A stretch of DNA of 64,000 nt from Cupriavidus necator (lineage in GTDB: Bacteria > Pseudomonadota > Gammaproteobacteria > Burkholderiales > Burkholderiaceae): positions 62,001 to 126,000 of the forward strand of contig CP074382.1 in the NCBI GenBank assembly GCA_022041995.1, in the 5' to 3' direction. The translations under genes and the position numbers were made by a program. Under the pieces are notes generated by a model. It was not told the DNA's origin. It saw only the letters and a list, made by a program, of their open reading frames with translations, and searched no databases. This document shows positions 62,041 to 64,000 of the stretch, in pieces. The first letter of the stretch is position 1. The number at the start of each line of letters is the position of its first letter.

Positions 62041-63244
62041 TCACTTGCGCGGCAGCACCGACGTCAATTGCGAGATCGTGCGATCCAGCATTCGTGGACA
62101 CGCCAGATTGGCCCGCATGAAAGCGTGGCCCTCCTTGCCGAACTTCGGTCCGCGATCAAACCAGACGCGGGCCTGGGTCAGCAGGAAGTTCTCGAAGAAG
62201 TCTGCGGGCGGCAGTTGCATATCCCGGCAGTCAATCCAGGCCAGATAAAGAGAATCCGAGCCCAGCACGCGGATCCCGTCGACACGGCTGTTCACCTCGG
62301 TCCGGAAGTATTCACGGTTGGCGGCCACCTGGCTTACCAGCGCGTCTACCCATTGGTCACCTGACGTGTACGCTGCCTCCGTTGCCATTGCGCCTACCAT
62401 GTTGACGTGCGCATTCATGTTCCGCTCGATCGTTCGTTGGATCTCGTCCCGCTTATCTTTGTCAGAGATGACGATGTTCGCGCACTGCAGGCCCGCCTGG
62501 TTGAAGGTCTTGCTTGCCGAGATGCATGTGACACTGTTTTCGGCATACGCGTCGCCCAGCGATGCGAAGGGCGTGTGCTTCTTGCCACCACCAAAGACGA
62601 AGTCTCCATGAATTTCATCGGATATGACGAGCACACCATGGCGACGACAGATCTCGCCCATGGCGCGCAAACTCGTCCGGGCTCCAGACATTCCCCGTGG
62701 GATTGTGAGGATTGCAAAGAATGAAAACTTTGGTATCCGCTTGAATTGCGCGCTCGAAGGCCTCGAGGTCAAAGCGGTAGCGCTCGCTGTCGAACCTGAG
62801 CGGCGCCGTAGCCAGCCGGCGCCCGTTGATAAGGACATCATGGTGGAAGTGCACGTATACCGGCGACTGAATCAACACCGAGTCACCTGGCCGGGAAAAG
62901 GCATGGATACGGGTCTTGAGCGCGGCAATGACACTGGCCACCGGCACAATCCATTCCTCGGCGACGTGCCAACCAAAGCGCCGGCCCTGCCAGCCCGCTA
63001 CTGCCTTAAAGTAGCTCTCCGGCAATGAGGAGTAGCCGAACACACCCTCGGCCACCACCCCCTGAATAGCCTCAACGACTACGCTGGGAGAGCGGAAGTC
63101 CATATCCGCCAGCCACATCGGGATCGGCTCGGCTTGCACCTCCTCCGGTGTGAGAAAGCTGGTCGGAAAGCACCACTTCATCGAGCTGGAGTCGCTGCGA
63201 TCCACGATGCCGTCAAACTCGAACTCTGAACCCATTACCATCAC
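62041..63244 (-). pseudogene. PatB/MalY-type aminotransferase-fold C-S lyase, frameshifted
   Basis: From about ATG 63244: MKWCFPTSFLTPEEVQAEPI, PMWLADMDFRSPSVVVEAIQ, GVFGYSSLPESYFKAVAGWQ and VFILCNPHNPTGNVWSPDE are the first half of a PLP-dependent MalY/PatB cystathionine beta-lyase. One extra T in GAGTTTGCGCG near 62680 shifts the frame into LRAMGEICRRHGVLVISDEI, SVTCISASKTFNQAGLQCAN with the PLP lysine (S-A-S-K), and RANLACPRMLDRTISQLTSV. Joined, about 400 residues, normal. It would cleave C-S bonds of cysteine-type thioethers. Confidence 0.88.
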
Positions 63245-63426
63245 ATCATTCCCTCAAACATTCATCATTGCTGTTTCAGTTGGCAGGGCTTGCAACGCGT
63301 CATGAACTCCGCCGCCAGCATCAAGTACGCCAGCGAAATTGGTCACGAGTGACTTGTGTGTAATGCAATGCGCTGAGGCCCGGCATGATTATGGCGATCG
63401 CGTGGGCGTCCGCGATCTGTATGGGA

Positions 63427-64000
63427 TCATAGTTGTGGTTTTGTTCGTGTCGGTATCGAGACGGTGATGGTAGTCCCAGCGCCGGGCTCGCTCTGGACCA
63501 ACAGGTCGGCGCGCAGGACGCGTGCGCGCTCGCTCATGCCCAGCAGCCCGTAGGAGTATCCATGCCGAGCGAGGTCGGGACTGAAACCACGCCCGTTGTC
63601 GGCCACGCTGAGCGTAATGCCCTCGATGGCGCAGTCAAGTGTAACCGTGACGACCGAAGCGTCGGCGTGCCGGGCCACGTTCGTCAGCGATTCCTGGGCG
63701 ATGCGGAAAACCGCGGTGGCCTGCTGGTCGTTCAGTTCCGTCCCGCCGCCGTGCACGTGGAGCCGGCATGCCGAGCGACTGCGGCGCGCGAAGTCCTCGG
63801 TCAGCCACTCCAGCGCGGGCACAATGCCGAAGTTCAGCGCCGCCGGACGCAGGTGGCTTGCCACGTGCCGGACCTTTCCGAGGGTCTGCTCCACCAGCTC
63901 TCGCATCTCGCCGAGTTTGCGTTTGGCCCTTTCAGGGTCGGCCAGCTTCATGCCGAGCAGCGAAACGTCCATCTTGAGCGCAGTCAGCAACTGGCCGAGC
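63427..64000 (-). CDS. NarX-type sensor histidine kinase, C-terminal part (continues past the window)
   Basis: The frame is open to the window edge and ends at 63427. It has the HisKA_3 dimerisation part (GQLLTALKMDVSLLGMKLAD, VRHVASHLRPAALNFGIVPA) and the ATPase domain: TAVFRIAQESLTNVARHADA (N box), LSVADNGRGFSPDLARHG (G1) and YGLLGMSERARVLRADLLVQ, SEPGAGTTITVSIP (G2). The phosphorylated His and sensor domain are outside the window. Confidence 0.92.
   Translation of the reverse strand, partial: LGQLLTALKMDVSLLGMKLADPERAKRKLGEMRELVEQTLGKVRHVASHLRPAALNFGIVPALEWLTEDFARRSRSACRLHVHGGGTELNDQQATAVFRIAQESLTNVARHADASVVTVTLDCAIEGITLSVADNGRGFSPDLARHGYSYGLLGMSERARVLRADLLVQSEPGAGTTITVSIPTRTKPQL

Noticed and set aside
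61628..62101. 157-codon open frame over the LysR start and its upstream region
   Set aside because: Overlaps the conserved HTH of the LysR gene in another frame and has no recognisable content.

Overview
The window looks like an accessory region (megaplasmid, integrated plasmid or genomic island) of a GC-rich betaproteobacterium of the Cupriavidus/Ralstonia/Burkholderiales type. The evidence is a membrane-bound [NiFe]-hydrogenase locus in the hox/hyp gene order known from Cupriavidus necator, a recombinase-in-trio (RIT) element of the kind described in Cupriavidus metallidurans, and many IS elements typical of these genera. No rRNA, tRNA, CRISPR array or replication origin was recognised.

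Layout. 1-5 kb: end of an ISAzo13-family element, a frameshifted hypothetical gene and a P2-type cation ATPase. 5-17 kb: a graveyard of mobile DNA. A 7.9 kb block (7373-15303) is one IS256-family element that received an IS4-family element and a second IS256-family element. The second one contains an IS110/IS1111 element whose transposase is split by a complete group II intron. Target duplications and terminal repeats allow the order of insertion to be read. The whole block sits inside yet another, truncated group II intron.

17-33.4 kb: a tightly coupled operon behind a sigma-54 type promoter: hoxK, hoxG, a hupE-like gene, hoxZ, hoxM, hoxL, hoxO, hoxQ, hoxR, hoxT, hoxV, hypA, hypB, short hypF, hypC, hypD, hypE, a small unknown gene and hypX. 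HoxK carries the six-cysteine proximal-cluster pattern of oxygen-tolerant hydrogenases. hoxR and hoxT are frameshifted, hoxO has an out-of-frame middle, and the activator gene hoxA survives only as a broken receiver domain. The H2-sensor genes hoxB, hoxC and hoxJ are absent. A tyrosine-recombinase remnant abuts the hoxA stump.

34-47 kb: a nucleotidyltransferase-fold gene behind a long palindrome, a convergent XRE regulator, a complete IS630 element, a scrambled IS66, remnants of a SIR2 protein and of LysR regulators, a complete IS3 element, IS110, IS5 and IS630 derivatives, a VirK-like secreted protein, and two tiny genes below usual annotation cut-offs, one coding for a cysteine-rich secreted peptide.

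47-60 kb: an IS3 copy split at its A8 slippery run by an ISL3 element, itself split by another IS3 copy. Then come a TauE/SafE exporter and a cysteine-dioxygenase-type enzyme, an IS110 fragment, and an IS66 element with an 8-bp target duplication that carries a complete RIT element. 60-64 kb: a frameshifted thioesterase, a LysR regulator, a frameshifted PatB/MalY C-S lyase and the end of a NarX-type sensor kinase.

Many genes are broken by single-base indels. This may be real decay of a mobile-element sink or residual sequencing error; the base calls alone cannot settle it.
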